From positions 1-38,904 of the forward strand of contig CABUIX010000017.1 in NCBI GenBank assembly GCA_902491795.1: a stretch of DNA of 38,904 bases, given 5' to 3'. The DNA comes from an uncultured Bacteroidales bacterium. Its GTDB lineage: Bacteria > Bacteroidota > Bacteroidia > Bacteroidales > UBA932. Under the pieces are notes generated by a model. The model was not told the DNA's origin. It made no database searches and saw only the letters and a list, made by a program, of their open reading frames with translations. Position numbers and translations under genes: made by a program. Positions 1 through 8,681 of this stretch are shown here, in pieces (position 1 is the first letter of the stretch; every line of letters begins with the position of its first letter).

Positions 1-247
1 TCAAATCGGGGAATTTACTTTGCCAAAATTCGGGGATTCAAAGTTACTGATTACACCTGCGGCAGACTTGCTGAGGCAGGGCAACAGGTGCCGCCCGTCA
101 GGCGTTTGATTCGGGAAGAGCCTGCCTCGCGGCACCGCAGCATGGCGCTTGATCAACAAGCGGGGACAATATCAAATTTTCGAAGGACAAGCGGGAGAAT
201 CCGTGGGAAAAGCAGCGAGGCGACAGCCCACGACCTCACAAAACAAA
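1..247. other. Non-coding stretch at window edge
   Basis: No convincing gene is visible here. A plus-strand frame stays open but its translation is rich in Arg, Gln and Ser, has no recognisable domain, and runs into the antisense of the ATPase gene. The first 60 bases hold an imperfect direct repeat (CGGGGAATT near 7 and CGGGGATTC near 31) and an ACTTTG/CAAAGT inverted pair. The end of a gene lying to the left of the window cannot be excluded, because a minus-strand frame has a stop at 1-3, but that frame closes again near 170 and has no start. Confidence 0.4.
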
Positions 248-279
248 TGGCCGGCGAAGCACCAGGACTTCACCGGCCA
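248..279 (-). terminator. Terminator of the Ca2+ ATPase gene
   Basis: A 12-bp stem (TGGCCGGCGAAG at 248-259 against CTTCACCGGCCA at 268-279, with one G-U pair in the RNA) has an 8-base loop. It is followed on the minus strand by TTTGTTTTG. It lies about 20 bases after the ATPase stop codon, as expected for an intrinsic terminator. Confidence 0.75.
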
Positions 280-300
280 GAATATCATGTGCTCACAGGG

Positions 301-2946
301 CTATTTGCCGTTCCACTTGAGGGCCTTGAACAGCTCGACAACGACGAGTGGCACAAGGGCAAGTCCGACAACCGTGAGCCACTGGTCGCGTCCCATTGAG
401 GCAAAATCGAAAGCCTCCCTGAATGAAGGCACAAGAAGTACCGCAAGTGAGAACAGAAGCGACATCATGATCGCAAAGATCAATGGCTTGTTGTTCAGAG
501 GGTTGAACTTGAAGCGGGATTCTGTGTTGGAGTGCAGGTTGCCTGCATGCACGAGCTTTGCGGCAATCAGCGAAGCGAAGGCCATGGTCTGACCAAGCGT
601 TTCAGACAATGCAACGTCTCCGCCGTACATTTCCATTCCCATCCGCTTTCCGATTATGAATGCGGCGAGAGTAATCGCTCCCATCATCACTCCCTGATAG
701 CAGATTCTCCAAACCATGCTCTTGTCCATGAACTGCTTGCCGTTTCCGCGGGGCTTCTTGTGCATGATGTCCTTGGCCGCAGGGTCAAGGCTGAGGGCAA
801 GTGCCGGGAAGGTCTCGCTCACGAGGTTGATCCACAATATATGGATTGGGAGCAGAGGAATTCCGAGGTTGCTGATTGATGTCACGAACAGAAGCAGGAC
901 CTCGCCGAGATTGGTGGACAGCAGGAAAAGTATTGTCTTGAGGATATTGTCATAGATCCTGCGCCCTTCGGCAACTGCAGAGACAATGGTCACGAAGTTG
1001 TCGTCGGAAAGTATCATGTCGGAGGCATCCTTGGCCACCTCCGTGCCGGTGATTCCCATGGAAACGCCGATGTCAGCCTTCTTGAGCGCAGGCGCATCAT
1101 TGACACCGTCGCCGGTCATCGCCACGATGTCTCCCCTCTTCTGCCATGCGGACACGATCCTCATTTTCTGTTCGGGAGCAATTCGCGCATAGACTGAATA
1201 CTTGTCGACATTGTCCTCAAAGTACTTCTGGTCCAGCTTCTCGAGTTCAGTTCCGGTGATTGCAAGGTCACCCTTGCTGTAGAGCCCGATCTTGGATGCT
1301 ATTGCGAGTGCGGTTGCCTTGTGGTCACCGGTGATCATAACGGTCCTTATGCCGGCATCGTGGCATTCCTTGATGGCTCCTACGACCTCTTCCCTCTCGG
1401 GATCGATCATACCGGTGATGCCCACGAAAATCAGGTCGCGTTCAACGACATCAACCTCCGATGAGACCTCGTCTATGGGGCGGTATGCCATCGACAGCAC
1501 CCTGAGGGCAGAATCTGCCATGCGGGCGTTGCGCTGCTGCAGCCCGGCAATGTCGTCGGGAGTTATCTTTCTTATTCCTTCTGCAGTCTCGATGCGCGTG
1601 CAGACTGAAAGCACCTCGTCGAGGCCGCCCTTCACATTCGCCTGAAGCTTGCCGTCCTGCATGCGATTGATTGTGGTCATCCTCTTGCGGGACGAGTCAA
1701 ACGGGACCTCTCCGACTCTGGGGCAGTCGGCGTCGAGCTGCTGCTTCACGACTCCATACTTGACGCCCAGGTCAATCAGGGCAATCTCCGTGGGGTCTCC
1801 GACTCTTGTCACTCCCCCTTCGGCATTCTTCACCTCCTTGGCATCGCAGCACAGGACTGCAATCTCCACTAGCTTGTCGTTCTTTCCGCTGGCTGCATAG
1901 TCCTCGACAACGGTCATCTGGTTCTTCGTGAGTGTACCGGTCTTGTCCGAGCAGATCACCGTGGTGCATCCGAGAGTCTCGACGGAAGGCAGCTTGCGGA
2001 TGATCGCGTTGTGCTTCACCATTCGCTTGACACCCATCGAGAGAATGATGGTGGATATCGCAGGAAGACCTTCGGGAATCGCGGCGACAGCCAGCGAAAC
2101 GGCAACCATCAGCATGCTGATGATCTCGCGCCCGTAGGCAAGCCCGATCAGGAATATCAGGATGCATATCACGACGGAAGCAGTTCCGATCACCTTGCCG
2201 AGTTTTTCCAGGCGCACCTGCATCGGCGTCTGGGTATCCGTGTCGCCACCGAGCATGTCGGCAATCTTGCCGATTTCGGTGTCCATTCCGGTACCCACGA
2301 CGATGCCCTTTCCGTGTCCGAAAGTGACCACACCGCTCGAGTATGCCATGTTCTTGCGGTCTCCGAGCGGGATGTCCTCGTTTTGAAGTGTATCGGGATG
2401 CTTCTCGACAGGAACGGATTCTCCCGTCATCGAAGATTCCTGAATGCTCATGTTGTGGGCTTCCGTGATTCTGATGTCGGCAGGAACGATGTCACCGACC
2501 TCAAGTTCAACGATGTCGCCAGGGACCACGTCCTCGACATTGACGACCATCGATTCTCCGTCACGCACCACCTTGGCCACAGGAGCAGCCATCTTCTTGA
2601 GCGACTCAAGCGACTTCTGCGCCTGATACTCCTGATAGGCACCGATTATGGCATTGAGCAGCAGGATACCCATGATCACGTAGGTGTCGAGAAGCCCCTC
2701 ACCTGTCCTCACTCCCATCACGCCTGAAATGATGGCGGCGATGATGAGAAGGATGATCATGAAACTCTTGAACTGCGAGATAAACATCACGAAGAACGAC
2801 TTGTTCTTCTTCTGGACGAGGGTGTTCTTGCCGTATTTCTCCTGGCGGGAAGCTATTTCCCCTGAGGAGAGTCCCCTGGAAATGTCTGTGGAGAACTCAG
2901 CGGCTACCTCTTCTGTTGTCCGATTGTAATACTGTTTCATTGTCAA
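301..2946 (-). CDS. Calcium-translocating P-type ATPase (P2-type)
   Basis: An 881-residue inner-membrane P2-type ATPase, probably exporting Ca2+ at the expense of ATP. Visible in order: an N-terminal cation-ATPase domain; an actuator loop with TGES (174-177); a TM4 ion site PEGLPA (291-296); the phosphorylation site DKTGT with Asp334; an N domain; TGDGVNDAP (611-619); and a C-terminal bundle of about six membrane helices. Length and motifs match SERCA/PMCA-type bacterial Ca2+ pumps. In TM6 the segment LWINLVSETFPA carries Glu where SERCA has Asp800, so the acid is kept but lengthened. Cation specificity is therefore inferred, not shown. It is a single-gene unit, divergent from the AraC regulator and ending in its own terminator. 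The start codon is the first ATG of the frame; an ATG two codons in is a possible alternative. Confidence 0.93.
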   Translation of the reverse strand: MTMKQYYNRTTEEVAAEFSTDISRGLSSGEIASRQEKYGKNTLVQKKNKSFFVMFISQFKSFMIILLIIAAIISGVMGVRTGEGLLDTYVIMGILLLNAIIGAYQEYQAQKSLESLKKMAAPVAKVVRDGESMVVNVEDVVPGDIVELEVGDIVPADIRITEAHNMSIQESSMTGESVPVEKHPDTLQNEDIPLGDRKNMAYSSGVVTFGHGKGIVVGTGMDTEIGKIADMLGGDTDTQTPMQVRLEKLGKVIGTASVVICILIFLIGLAYGREIISMLMVAVSLAVAAIPEGLPAISTIILSMGVKRMVKHNAIIRKLPSVETLGCTTVICSDKTGTLTKNQMTVVEDYAASGKNDKLVEIAVLCCDAKEVKNAEGGVTRVGDPTEIALIDLGVKYGVVKQQLDADCPRVGEVPFDSSRKRMTTINRMQDGKLQANVKGGLDEVLSVCTRIETAEGIRKITPDDIAGLQQRNARMADSALRVLSMAYRPIDEVSSEVDVVERDLIFVGITGMIDPEREEVVGAIKECHDAGIRTVMITGDHKATALAIASKIGLYSKGDLAITGTELEKLDQKYFEDNVDKYSVYARIAPEQKMRIVSAWQKRGDIVAMTGDGVNDAPALKKADIGVSMGITGTEVAKDASDMILSDDNFVTIVSAVAEGRRIYDNILKTILFLLSTNLGEVLLLFVTSISNLGIPLLPIHILWINLVSETFPALALSLDPAAKDIMHKKPRGNGKQFMDKSMVWRICYQGVMMGAITLAAFIIGKRMGMEMYGGDVALSETLGQTMAFASLIAAKLVHAGNLHSNTESRFKFNPLNNKPLIFAIMMSLLFSLAVLLVPSFREAFDFASMGRDQWLTVVGLALVPLVVVELFKALKWNGK

Positions 2947-3005
2947 ACCAACTGAATCCGCAAGAATGGCCGGTCAGTCTCGGCCGTCTTCCGGAAAAAC
3001 GTCAG

Positions 3006-3013
3006 CAAAATTA
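3006..3013 (-). promoter_or_regulatory. Candidate -7 box of the ATPase promoter
   Basis: The minus strand reads TAATTTTG, an exact match to the Bacteroidota -7 consensus TAnnTTTG, about 60 bases before the ATPase start. No convincing -33 TTTG was found. It lies only some 23 bases from the AraC-gene -7 box on the other strand, so the two promoters would overlap. Confidence 0.45.
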
Positions 3014-3014
3014 G

Positions 3015-3044
3015 TTGCCTAATGACTATATATTGTTATGTTTG
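3015..3044 (+). promoter_or_regulatory. Promoter of the AraC-family gene
   Basis: TTG at 3015-3017, a 19-base spacer and TATGTTTG at 3037-3044 fit the Bacteroidota promoter (TTTG, about 19 bases, TAnnTTTG). The implied transcript starts about 30 bases before the ATG at 3078. This supports that start over the ATG at 3015, which would lie inside the promoter. Confidence 0.6.
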
Positions 3045-3077
3045 CAGAATAAAAAATGTAGAAAAAGTCGGATTTTT

Positions 3078-3968
3078 ATGAATGACAGCGAATACATGAA
3101 ATACACGGGCCTCGACATGAGCGACCTCTTTGACCGTGGCGACACCAAGTCCATCAAGAATTTCTACCTCTCCGGCAAGGATTTCGGAGAAAAGATTCTC
3201 GGAGGCCTACGTTCCTTCACGTTCAACGGCTTTTTCATAAGCATATGCCTTTCGGGGCACTCTTCGCTGAAGATCAGCGGGCGAAAACATGAAATCTCGG
3301 AAGGCTCCCTGATGATTTTCTCACCGAACCAGCTCATAGAAATCCTGTCTACTTCCCGGGACATGGACCTGAAGTCAATAATCGTGTCGCTGGACGTGAT
3401 ACTGGAATTTCCAAGTCCGGTTGACATAGACATCATGACAAGCGCACTGAAGAATCCTGTGATCCGGCTTGACAGTGCCAAGACAGGGCATCTGCTGGAA
3501 TATTACGACTTCATCGGCAAGCAGTATGCCGAGACCGGCAACGCATACAGGGAGGAAATCTCAAAGACCCTTCTCTACGCACTCATGCTGGAAATATGCG
3601 ACATATTCCGCAACATGGGCGATGAAGAAGAGGATGTCGCCAAGCCAAGACAGGAGAAACTCACGGACGACTTCTTCAAGCTCATGGCAAAACACTACAG
3701 GACAGAGCACAACGTCGGCTTCTATGCGGCCAAGCTTCACAGGACACCAAAATATCTTTCCGGCGCAATCAAGCGGATCAGCGGAAGATCCGTGGCCGAA
3801 TGGATAAACTCGACACTGGTCAGCGAGATAAAGATGCTTCTGAAGGTCACCGACAAGACCATTCTCGAAATATCGGAAGAACTGAATTTCTCAAGTCCAT
3901 CGGTGATGGTGCAGTTCTTCCGCCACAATACCGGAATCACTCCCCTGAAGTACCGGAAGCAGTCTTGA
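3078..3968 (+). CDS. AraC-family transcriptional regulator
   Basis: A 296-residue cytoplasmic regulator. The N-terminal part (about 25-180) looks like an AraC-type sensing domain rich in beta strands, with segments such as SGRKHEISEGSLMIFSPNQ. The C-terminal 100 residues form the double helix-turn-helix: an H-R-T-P-K-Y-L first recognition helix and a second HTH ending in TGITPLKYRKQ, the family's typical close. Such proteins usually bind promoter direct repeats in response to a small ligand; the ligand is unknown. The start at 3078 was preferred over 3015 because the upstream extension overlaps the promoter and lacks family resemblance. The gene diverges from the Ca2+ ATPase gene, so control of that gene is plausible but unproven. 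Confidence 0.87.
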   Translation: MNDSEYMKYTGLDMSDLFDRGDTKSIKNFYLSGKDFGEKILGGLRSFTFNGFFISICLSGHSSLKISGRKHEISEGSLMIFSPNQLIEILSTSRDMDLKSIIVSLDVILEFPSPVDIDIMTSALKNPVIRLDSAKTGHLLEYYDFIGKQYAETGNAYREEISKTLLYALMLEICDIFRNMGDEEEDVAKPRQEKLTDDFFKLMAKHYRTEHNVGFYAAKLHRTPKYLSGAIKRISGRSVAEWINSTLVSEIKMLLKVTDKTILEISEELNFSSPSVMVQFFRHNTGITPLKYRKQS

Positions 3969-3988
3969 GAGGGTCTCGTGCAGAACAA

Positions 3989-4069
3989 GACAACGGCCAT
4001 GACCGCATCCGGCAGGCATGTGTGCCCGGCAAATGACAGTCATGGCCGCAATCCGCAGCAGCCGTTGTC
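3989..4069. repeat. Alternative inverted repeats between convergent genes
   Basis: Two stems compete for the same bases. GACAACGGC (3989-3997) can pair with GCCGTTGTC (4061-4069), and CGGCCATGAC (3994-4003) can pair with GTCATGGCCG (4039-4048). A smaller GGCA/TGCC hairpin lies inside. The element fills the gap between the AraC gene and the META lipoprotein gene and may act as a terminator for one or both, but no clear U-tract follows. Confidence 0.4.
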
Positions 4070-4090
4070 AGGCGCTGCGCAGAAAGGGAA

Positions 4091-4576
4091 CTACTCAGCC
4101 GAAGTTGAGTCTGCCGATTCTTCCTCGTACGGCAATGAAGCCGAAGTCGTTGCTTCCGTCTCGATTGGAGTCTCGGACTTCACAAGAGTCAGTACCACAT
4201 TGCCCTCGGCATCCTTGAGGCTCATCGTCTCTCCCTTGACGGACACGGAGGCAACGGTTCCGAGCGCAGCTCCGAGCTTGCCCTCCACTTCCATGTCGGC
4301 AGGAAGTCCGGCCATCATGGTTGAAGCCATCTGGCTGAATGTGAGCTTGTTTCCGTCAAGAGTATAGCTTCCGTTCACGATATTCACCCCAAGGCAGCCG
4401 TGAACGCGGCCGTCAGTCTCGCTGAACTCTATGAAAGGAATCTTTTCAGATGTCGTCACTTTCTCACCGTTGACGGTGTCGAATACCCAGTCTGCACCCC
4501 CGAGCTCAACGGGGCTGTTGCAGGAAAACGCCATGCAGCATGCTGCCGCCATGGCAATGAATGCTTTGATTTTCAT
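4091..4576 (-). CDS. META-domain lipoprotein
   Basis: A 161-residue predicted lipoprotein. It has an N-terminal hydrophobic stretch ending in a lipobox (AFSC, lipidated Cys19). A META/HslJ-like domain of about 100 residues follows, recognisable from W-x-F near residue 30, EFSETDGRVHGCLGVN, GSYTLDGNKLTF and AST-MMAG. The tail is acidic and Ser/Thr-rich. META proteins such as HslJ are linked to envelope stress, but their biochemical role is unclear. The ATG follows the stop of the CDF transporter gene after one base (TGA-T-ATG), so the two are almost certainly co-translated. That suggests a role connected with metal handling or envelope stress; this is inference. Confidence 0.8.
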   Translation of the reverse strand: MKIKAFIAMAAACCMAFSCNSPVELGGADWVFDTVNGEKVTTSEKIPFIEFSETDGRVHGCLGVNIVNGSYTLDGNKLTFSQMASTMMAGLPADMEVEGKLGAALGTVASVSVKGETMSLKDAEGNVVLTLVKSETPIETEATTSASLPYEEESADSTSAE

Positions 4577-4577
4577 A

Positions 4578-5477
4578 TCACTGAATTATATTAGAAGTTG
4601 AATTCTCCGTCTCTGTACATTCTATGGTCACCGTGCTGATGCCCTCCTGCTCAAGTTTGGCGTGAAGTTCACGCAGAATGGTCCCGACAGATGCTCCGTG
4701 TTCAATTTGGACATGTGCCGTCAGCGCGGTGTCAAAGATGCTTACCGGCCAAATATGGAGCTCACCGACCGAAGCTACGCCATCCTCCGAAGCAATCAGA
4801 TTGCGGACATGGTCATAGTCCACGCCTTCCGGAACCGCATCGACGCTCATCCTGAAACTCTCGACAAGCAGACGCAGGGTATTGACCAGAATGACTGCAG
4901 CAACAGCAAGGCTGATGATCGGATCAATGAAGTTCCATCCGCTCAGACTGATAATGATGCCTGACACTACAACCCCGAGTGATACCAGAGCATCGGTCGC
5001 CATGTGCAGGAAAGCGCCTCTGGTGTTGATGTCACCTTTCTGATGACGCATGAGCAGGGATGCGCTGATACCGCTGACTATTATTCCCACTCCCGCTGTC
5101 CAGGAAATTGCCGCACCGTTCACGTCGACCGGATTCTCGAGTTTCTCGATGCTCTCCACAATGATCACGCACACCGCAACCATCAGCACAACCGCATTGA
5201 AGAGCGATATCAGCACCGAAGTCTTGCGGAAGCCGTAGGTGAAGCGCTTTGATTCCCGGCTTCTCGTGAGTTTGAAAGCCACAAGCGCAATGACCAGCGA
5301 GAATACGTCAAGCAGCTTGTGCCCCGCATCGGAAAGCAGGCCCAAGGAATTATAGCTCAATCCTATGACAGCTTCAAGAACCACGAAGGCCACATTCAGG
5401 GCGATGGCAATGAAGTATGTGGAATTGAGTGAAGTCAGCCGCCTTGCACGGCCGTGTTGATGATGCTGATGTTCCAT
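4578..5477 (-). CDS. Cation diffusion facilitator (CDF) metal transporter
   Basis: A 299-residue inner-membrane CDF transporter of the CzcD/ZitB type, expected to export Zn2+ or similar divalent ions by proton exchange. It starts with a His-rich tail (HQHHQHGR). About six membrane segments carry the two metal-site motifs: SDAGHKLLD in TM2 and HMATD in TM5 (both HxxxD). A C-terminal cytoplasmic domain of roughly 80 residues contains the conserved ELHIWPVS segment. Length is normal for the family. It is first in a two-gene unit with the META-domain lipoprotein and has its own minus-strand -7 element just upstream. Confidence 0.92.
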   Translation of the reverse strand: MEHQHHQHGRARRLTSLNSTYFIAIALNVAFVVLEAVIGLSYNSLGLLSDAGHKLLDVFSLVIALVAFKLTRSRESKRFTYGFRKTSVLISLFNAVVLMVAVCVIIVESIEKLENPVDVNGAAISWTAGVGIIVSGISASLLMRHQKGDINTRGAFLHMATDALVSLGVVVSGIIISLSGWNFIDPIISLAVAAVILVNTLRLLVESFRMSVDAVPEGVDYDHVRNLIASEDGVASVGELHIWPVSIFDTALTAHVQIEHGASVGTILRELHAKLEQEGISTVTIECTETENSTSNIIQ

Positions 5478-5491
5478 ATTTTACAAGACTG

Positions 5492-5499
5492 CAAATATA
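5492..5499 (-). promoter_or_regulatory. Candidate -7 box of the CDF promoter
   Basis: The minus strand reads TATATTTG, an exact TAnnTTTG match, only 15 bases from the CDF start codon. The leader would be about 10 nt. No clear -33 box is visible. Confidence 0.45.
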
Positions 5500-5604
5500 C
5501 ACTATTTTTGGATTAGAGCGGCCCGACCTGACGTTCTGAACCAAAAATGCTCTTATTCGCAACAATATGCTTCCTGAAATTCGGCGGAGGTACTGAAAAT
5601 ATGT

Positions 5605-5612
5605 TAAATTTG
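5605..5612 (+). promoter_or_regulatory. Candidate -7 box of the ffh promoter
   Basis: TAAATTTG matches TAnnTTTG exactly, 22 bases before the ffh ATG. A weak -33 candidate, TTCG, lies at 5580-5583 with a 21-base spacer. Confidence 0.5.
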
Positions 5613-5634
5613 CAGGCTAAACTGATTCAAGAAT

Positions 5635-6957
5635 ATGTTTGACAACCTTTCCGACAGACTGGAACGCTCCTTCAAGATTCTGAAGGGCGAAGGCAAGATA
5701 ACCGAAGTAAATGTAGCCGAAACCATCAAGGAGATCAGGCGCGCCCTGCTCGATGCCGACGTTTCCTACAAGGTCGCGAAGAATTTCTGCGACCGCGTCA
5801 AGGAAAAGGCCATGGGAGCCAACGTGCTCACCGCCGTGAAGCCCCAGCAGATGATGGTCAAGATCGTTCATGACGAACTTGCCGAATTCATGGGCTCTGA
5901 GCACACTGAAATCAATGTCAAGGGCTCTCCGGCCGTGGTTCTGGTTGCCGGTCTGAACGGTTCCGGAAAGACCACCTTCTGCGGCAAGCTCGCTCTGAAC
6001 CTCAAGAGCAAGAAGGGCATGAAGGTGCTGCTCGCGGCCTGCGACACCTTCCGTCCTGCCGCAATCGACCAGCTGCGCACCCTCGGTGAGCAGACTGGAG
6101 TCACGGTATATGCCGAAGACGGGGAGAAAGACCCCGTGAAGGTCGCCAAGGATGCGATTGTGCTGGCCAGGAAGGAAGGCTACAGCGTGGTCATCGTCGA
6201 TACCGCCGGACGTCTTGTGGTCGACAAGGAACTGATGGACGAGATTTCGACCCTGCATCGTGAACTGAAGCCTTCGGAGACCCTGTTCGTTGTGGACGCC
6301 ATGACGGGACAGGACGCGGTTGAATCAGCAAAGGCATTCAACGAGGCAATCGACTACGACGGAGTCGTGCTCACAAAGATGGACGGTGACACCAGAGGAG
6401 GTGCCGCGCTATCGATCAAGGCCGTAACCGGGAAGCCCATCAAGTTTGTAAGCTCCGGAGAGAAGATGGAGGCTCTCGACATATTCTACCCCGCGCGAGT
6501 CGCTGACAGGATTCTCGGCATGGGTGATGTCGTTTCCCTCGTGGAGAAAGCCCAAGAACAGTTCGACGAGCAGCAGGCCAGGGCCCTGAAAAAGAAACTC
6601 GCAAAGAACCAGTTCACCCTGACCGACTTCTACAACCAGCTGATGCAGGTAAAGAAGATGGGAAACGTCAAGGACATTATGGGCATGCTCCCCGGAATGG
6701 ACAAGGCGCTGCGTGACGTGGAAATTCCCGACGACGCATTCAAGTCCACCGAGGCCATCATACAGTCGATGACACCCTACGAGAAGGATCACCCGGAGTG
6801 CATAAACGGTTCGCGCCGCACCAGGATAGCCAAAGGCTCAGGTACGACGCTCGCCGATGTCAACAAACTGCTCAAGCAGTTCGAGCAGACCCGCAAGATG
6901 ATGAAGATGGCCATGGACGGCTCTCTCCAGCAGAGGCTCAAGGGTCTCAGAAAATAA
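5635..6957 (+). CDS. ffh: Signal recognition particle protein Ffh
   Basis: A 440-residue SRP54-type GTPase that binds signal sequences and 4.5S RNA and targets nascent membrane proteins to FtsY. The N domain occupies about 1-95. The G domain has P-loop GLNGSGKTT (106-114), DTFRPAA, DTAGR (189-193) and TKMDGDTRGG (247-256). The Met-rich M domain (about 320-430) holds the RNA-binding signature RRTRIAKGSG (394-403). Length and motifs are complete. Its 3' end overlaps the end of the convergent metallophosphatase gene by 11 bases, with no room for a separate terminator. No 4.5S RNA gene was recognised nearby. Confidence 0.97.
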   Translation: MFDNLSDRLERSFKILKGEGKITEVNVAETIKEIRRALLDADVSYKVAKNFCDRVKEKAMGANVLTAVKPQQMMVKIVHDELAEFMGSEHTEINVKGSPAVVLVAGLNGSGKTTFCGKLALNLKSKKGMKVLLAACDTFRPAAIDQLRTLGEQTGVTVYAEDGEKDPVKVAKDAIVLARKEGYSVVIVDTAGRLVVDKELMDEISTLHRELKPSETLFVVDAMTGQDAVESAKAFNEAIDYDGVVLTKMDGDTRGGAALSIKAVTGKPIKFVSSGEKMEALDIFYPARVADRILGMGDVVSLVEKAQEQFDEQQARALKKKLAKNQFTLTDFYNQLMQVKKMGNVKDIMGMLPGMDKALRDVEIPDDAFKSTEAIIQSMTPYEKDHPECINGSRRTRIAKGSGTTLADVNKLLKQFEQTRKMMKMAMDGSLQQRLKGLRK

Positions 6958-8677
6958 GCTTCATGTCCTCTTCGATCATTTCCGGGGCAGTATCCTCGGG
7001 AATGAAGTGCCACTCACCGAGAAGAGAAGGGTCGGACACCGTTTCCGAGTCCACGGACTCGTGCGATGAAATGAAAGACGTCACCATATCCCTGATTGCG
7101 GGATAACGGCCGACGGTCCTTTCTTCAAGTTCGTCCCTTGACAGTCCCGCACCTTCGATGATCAGGTTTCCGCCGCCGCTCGCGCGGTATGAGGTCATCG
7201 CCACCGTGTACCATGCGTCAGGGTCAAAGGTTCTGCCGTCGGCAAGAGAACTGATCTGTATCCTTTCACCGAAAGGCTTGCTGACATCCACCGTATAGAC
7301 AATGCCGGCAGCAGAGTCGAAGTTGTAGCTCCGGCCGACGAACGACCATCTGGAAGCGCCCGTACGCGGGTCCGGACTGTCGACTATCCGCAGCACATGC
7401 TCTCCCGGGGTCTGTATCCACATGTCATACGAGTACTCGAGATAATTCTTGATTTCGGAGCCCTTGAGTTTCATGACGTAAAGGTCGTTCTCGTATGGAT
7501 AGATCGTGAAAGCGTCGTTGTATATTACCTCACCCGGCTCAACGACACCGTCAAAGCTGAGAGGTGCCGCGAATGACAACTGCGCTCCGGTATTCACGAG
7601 CTGCACCGTATGAACCAGATTGATGTAGTCTGACATTCCGGCATAGGCATCGCGCGAGCGGAGCTCTACCTCCAGCCTGCCTATCGGACGGTTGGTGAAT
7701 TCCTTTACGGCCTGGTATTCGGCATCGAAAGCCTTCTGCATCGCGGCATCCGACTTTCTCCAGTCAAGTTCCACCACCTCTGCCTCCACATCCTTGGACT
7801 TCAGCCTCTTTCCGTTCTTGTCGACACTGACCACGGCATGCCCTACTCTCCTGGCATGCGATCCACCGTCGAGCAGGACAGCACCTCCGTTTTTGACCAC
7901 TGCTGGCTTGTGATCATGTCCGCAGATGATGAGATCGACACCTTCCAGCGACTCCAGAAGATCAAGTCCCTGGCTTTCAAGCATCGAGCCGTCACCGTCG
8001 CCCGTGCCTGAATGCACGACCACGACGGTAACGTCGGGATTCTCCTCGGCCTTCAGTTCATCGACGCATTCCTGGACGTATGGAATCAGCGAAAGGAAGT
8101 CCATTCCGCTCCAGAGTTCCTCGCCGAGCCAGGCCTTCATGTTGGCATTGGTGAAACCCAGCACGGCAACATTGAGCCCGGACCTGCGGAACATTGTCCA
8201 TACCGGGAAATATGGCGTGCCGTCGCCGATACGCACTGCATTGCCGCCAAGCCAGGGAATGTCCCTTGCGGCAAGCTCCGCATTCACCTTGTCATAGACC
8301 TCGTGTCCGGTCTCGATGTCGTGGTTGCCGACAATCACGGCATCGTAGTCCATATAGTCCATCAGACGCGGGAACAGATGTTCGCCGTCGGTCGCGACGT
8401 AGTTGTAGTAGTACGAGGCATTGTTGCCCTGAAGGCAGTCACCGGCATCAAGCAGAAGCACGTTGTCCGCCCCGACAGCGGTTCTCAGACTGTCGACATA
8501 CCAGTTGACATTCATCAGGCTGTAAGGCCTGTAGTCATCGACATATGAACGGTCAAACCATGAACCGTGGACATCCCCTGTCGTGACAATGTGCAGGGTA
8601 TGCTCCTTGGCGGCGACCGGAATCACGGCTGCAACAATTGCCGCTGCCGTGAAAATTGATGCAAAAAGTCTTTTCAT
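6947..8677 (-). CDS. Secreted 5'-nucleotidase/metallophosphatase
   Basis: A 576-residue exported phosphoesterase of the UshA/5'-nucleotidase family, probably acting on nucleotides in the periplasm or at the surface. A signal peptide (MKRLFASIFTAAAIVAAV, cleavage near AAA-KE) precedes the calcineurin-like domain with the metal ligands TTGDVHG, DAGDCLQG, GNHDIE and GHDH. A 5'-nucleotidase C-terminal domain follows from about residue 330, with segments YPYENDLYVMKLKGSEIKNY and MTSYRASGGGN. The start at 8677 was chosen because it gives a clean signal peptide; nine more upstream codons (to 8704) are open but add nothing. The last coding bases overlap ffh by 11 bases tail to tail. Confidence 0.9.
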   Translation of the reverse strand: MKRLFASIFTAAAIVAAVIPVAAKEHTLHIVTTGDVHGSWFDRSYVDDYRPYSLMNVNWYVDSLRTAVGADNVLLLDAGDCLQGNNASYYYNYVATDGEHLFPRLMDYMDYDAVIVGNHDIETGHEVYDKVNAELAARDIPWLGGNAVRIGDGTPYFPVWTMFRRSGLNVAVLGFTNANMKAWLGEELWSGMDFLSLIPYVQECVDELKAEENPDVTVVVVHSGTGDGDGSMLESQGLDLLESLEGVDLIICGHDHKPAVVKNGGAVLLDGGSHARRVGHAVVSVDKNGKRLKSKDVEAEVVELDWRKSDAAMQKAFDAEYQAVKEFTNRPIGRLEVELRSRDAYAGMSDYINLVHTVQLVNTGAQLSFAAPLSFDGVVEPGEVIYNDAFTIYPYENDLYVMKLKGSEIKNYLEYSYDMWIQTPGEHVLRIVDSPDPRTGASRWSFVGRSYNFDSAAGIVYTVDVSKPFGERIQISSLADGRTFDPDAWYTVAMTSYRASGGGNLIIEGAGLSRDELEERTVGRYPAIRDMVTSFISSHESVDSETVSDPSLLGEWHFIPEDTAPEMIEEDMKLIF

Positions 8678-8681
8678 ACGA

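Noticed and set aside
1..60. Possible repeat array or CRISPR-like edge
   Set aside because: Only two imperfect copies of a 9-base unit are visible, with no regular spacers.
88..592. Two overlapping plus-strand frames (88-399 and 149-592)
   Set aside because: Composition is not protein-like, no domain is visible, and both run through the terminator and antisense of the Ca2+ ATPase gene.
3078..3968. AraC-type regulator as controller of the arginine operon
   Set aside because: It lies 15 kb away with no shared operator seen; control of the adjacent ATPase is at least as likely.
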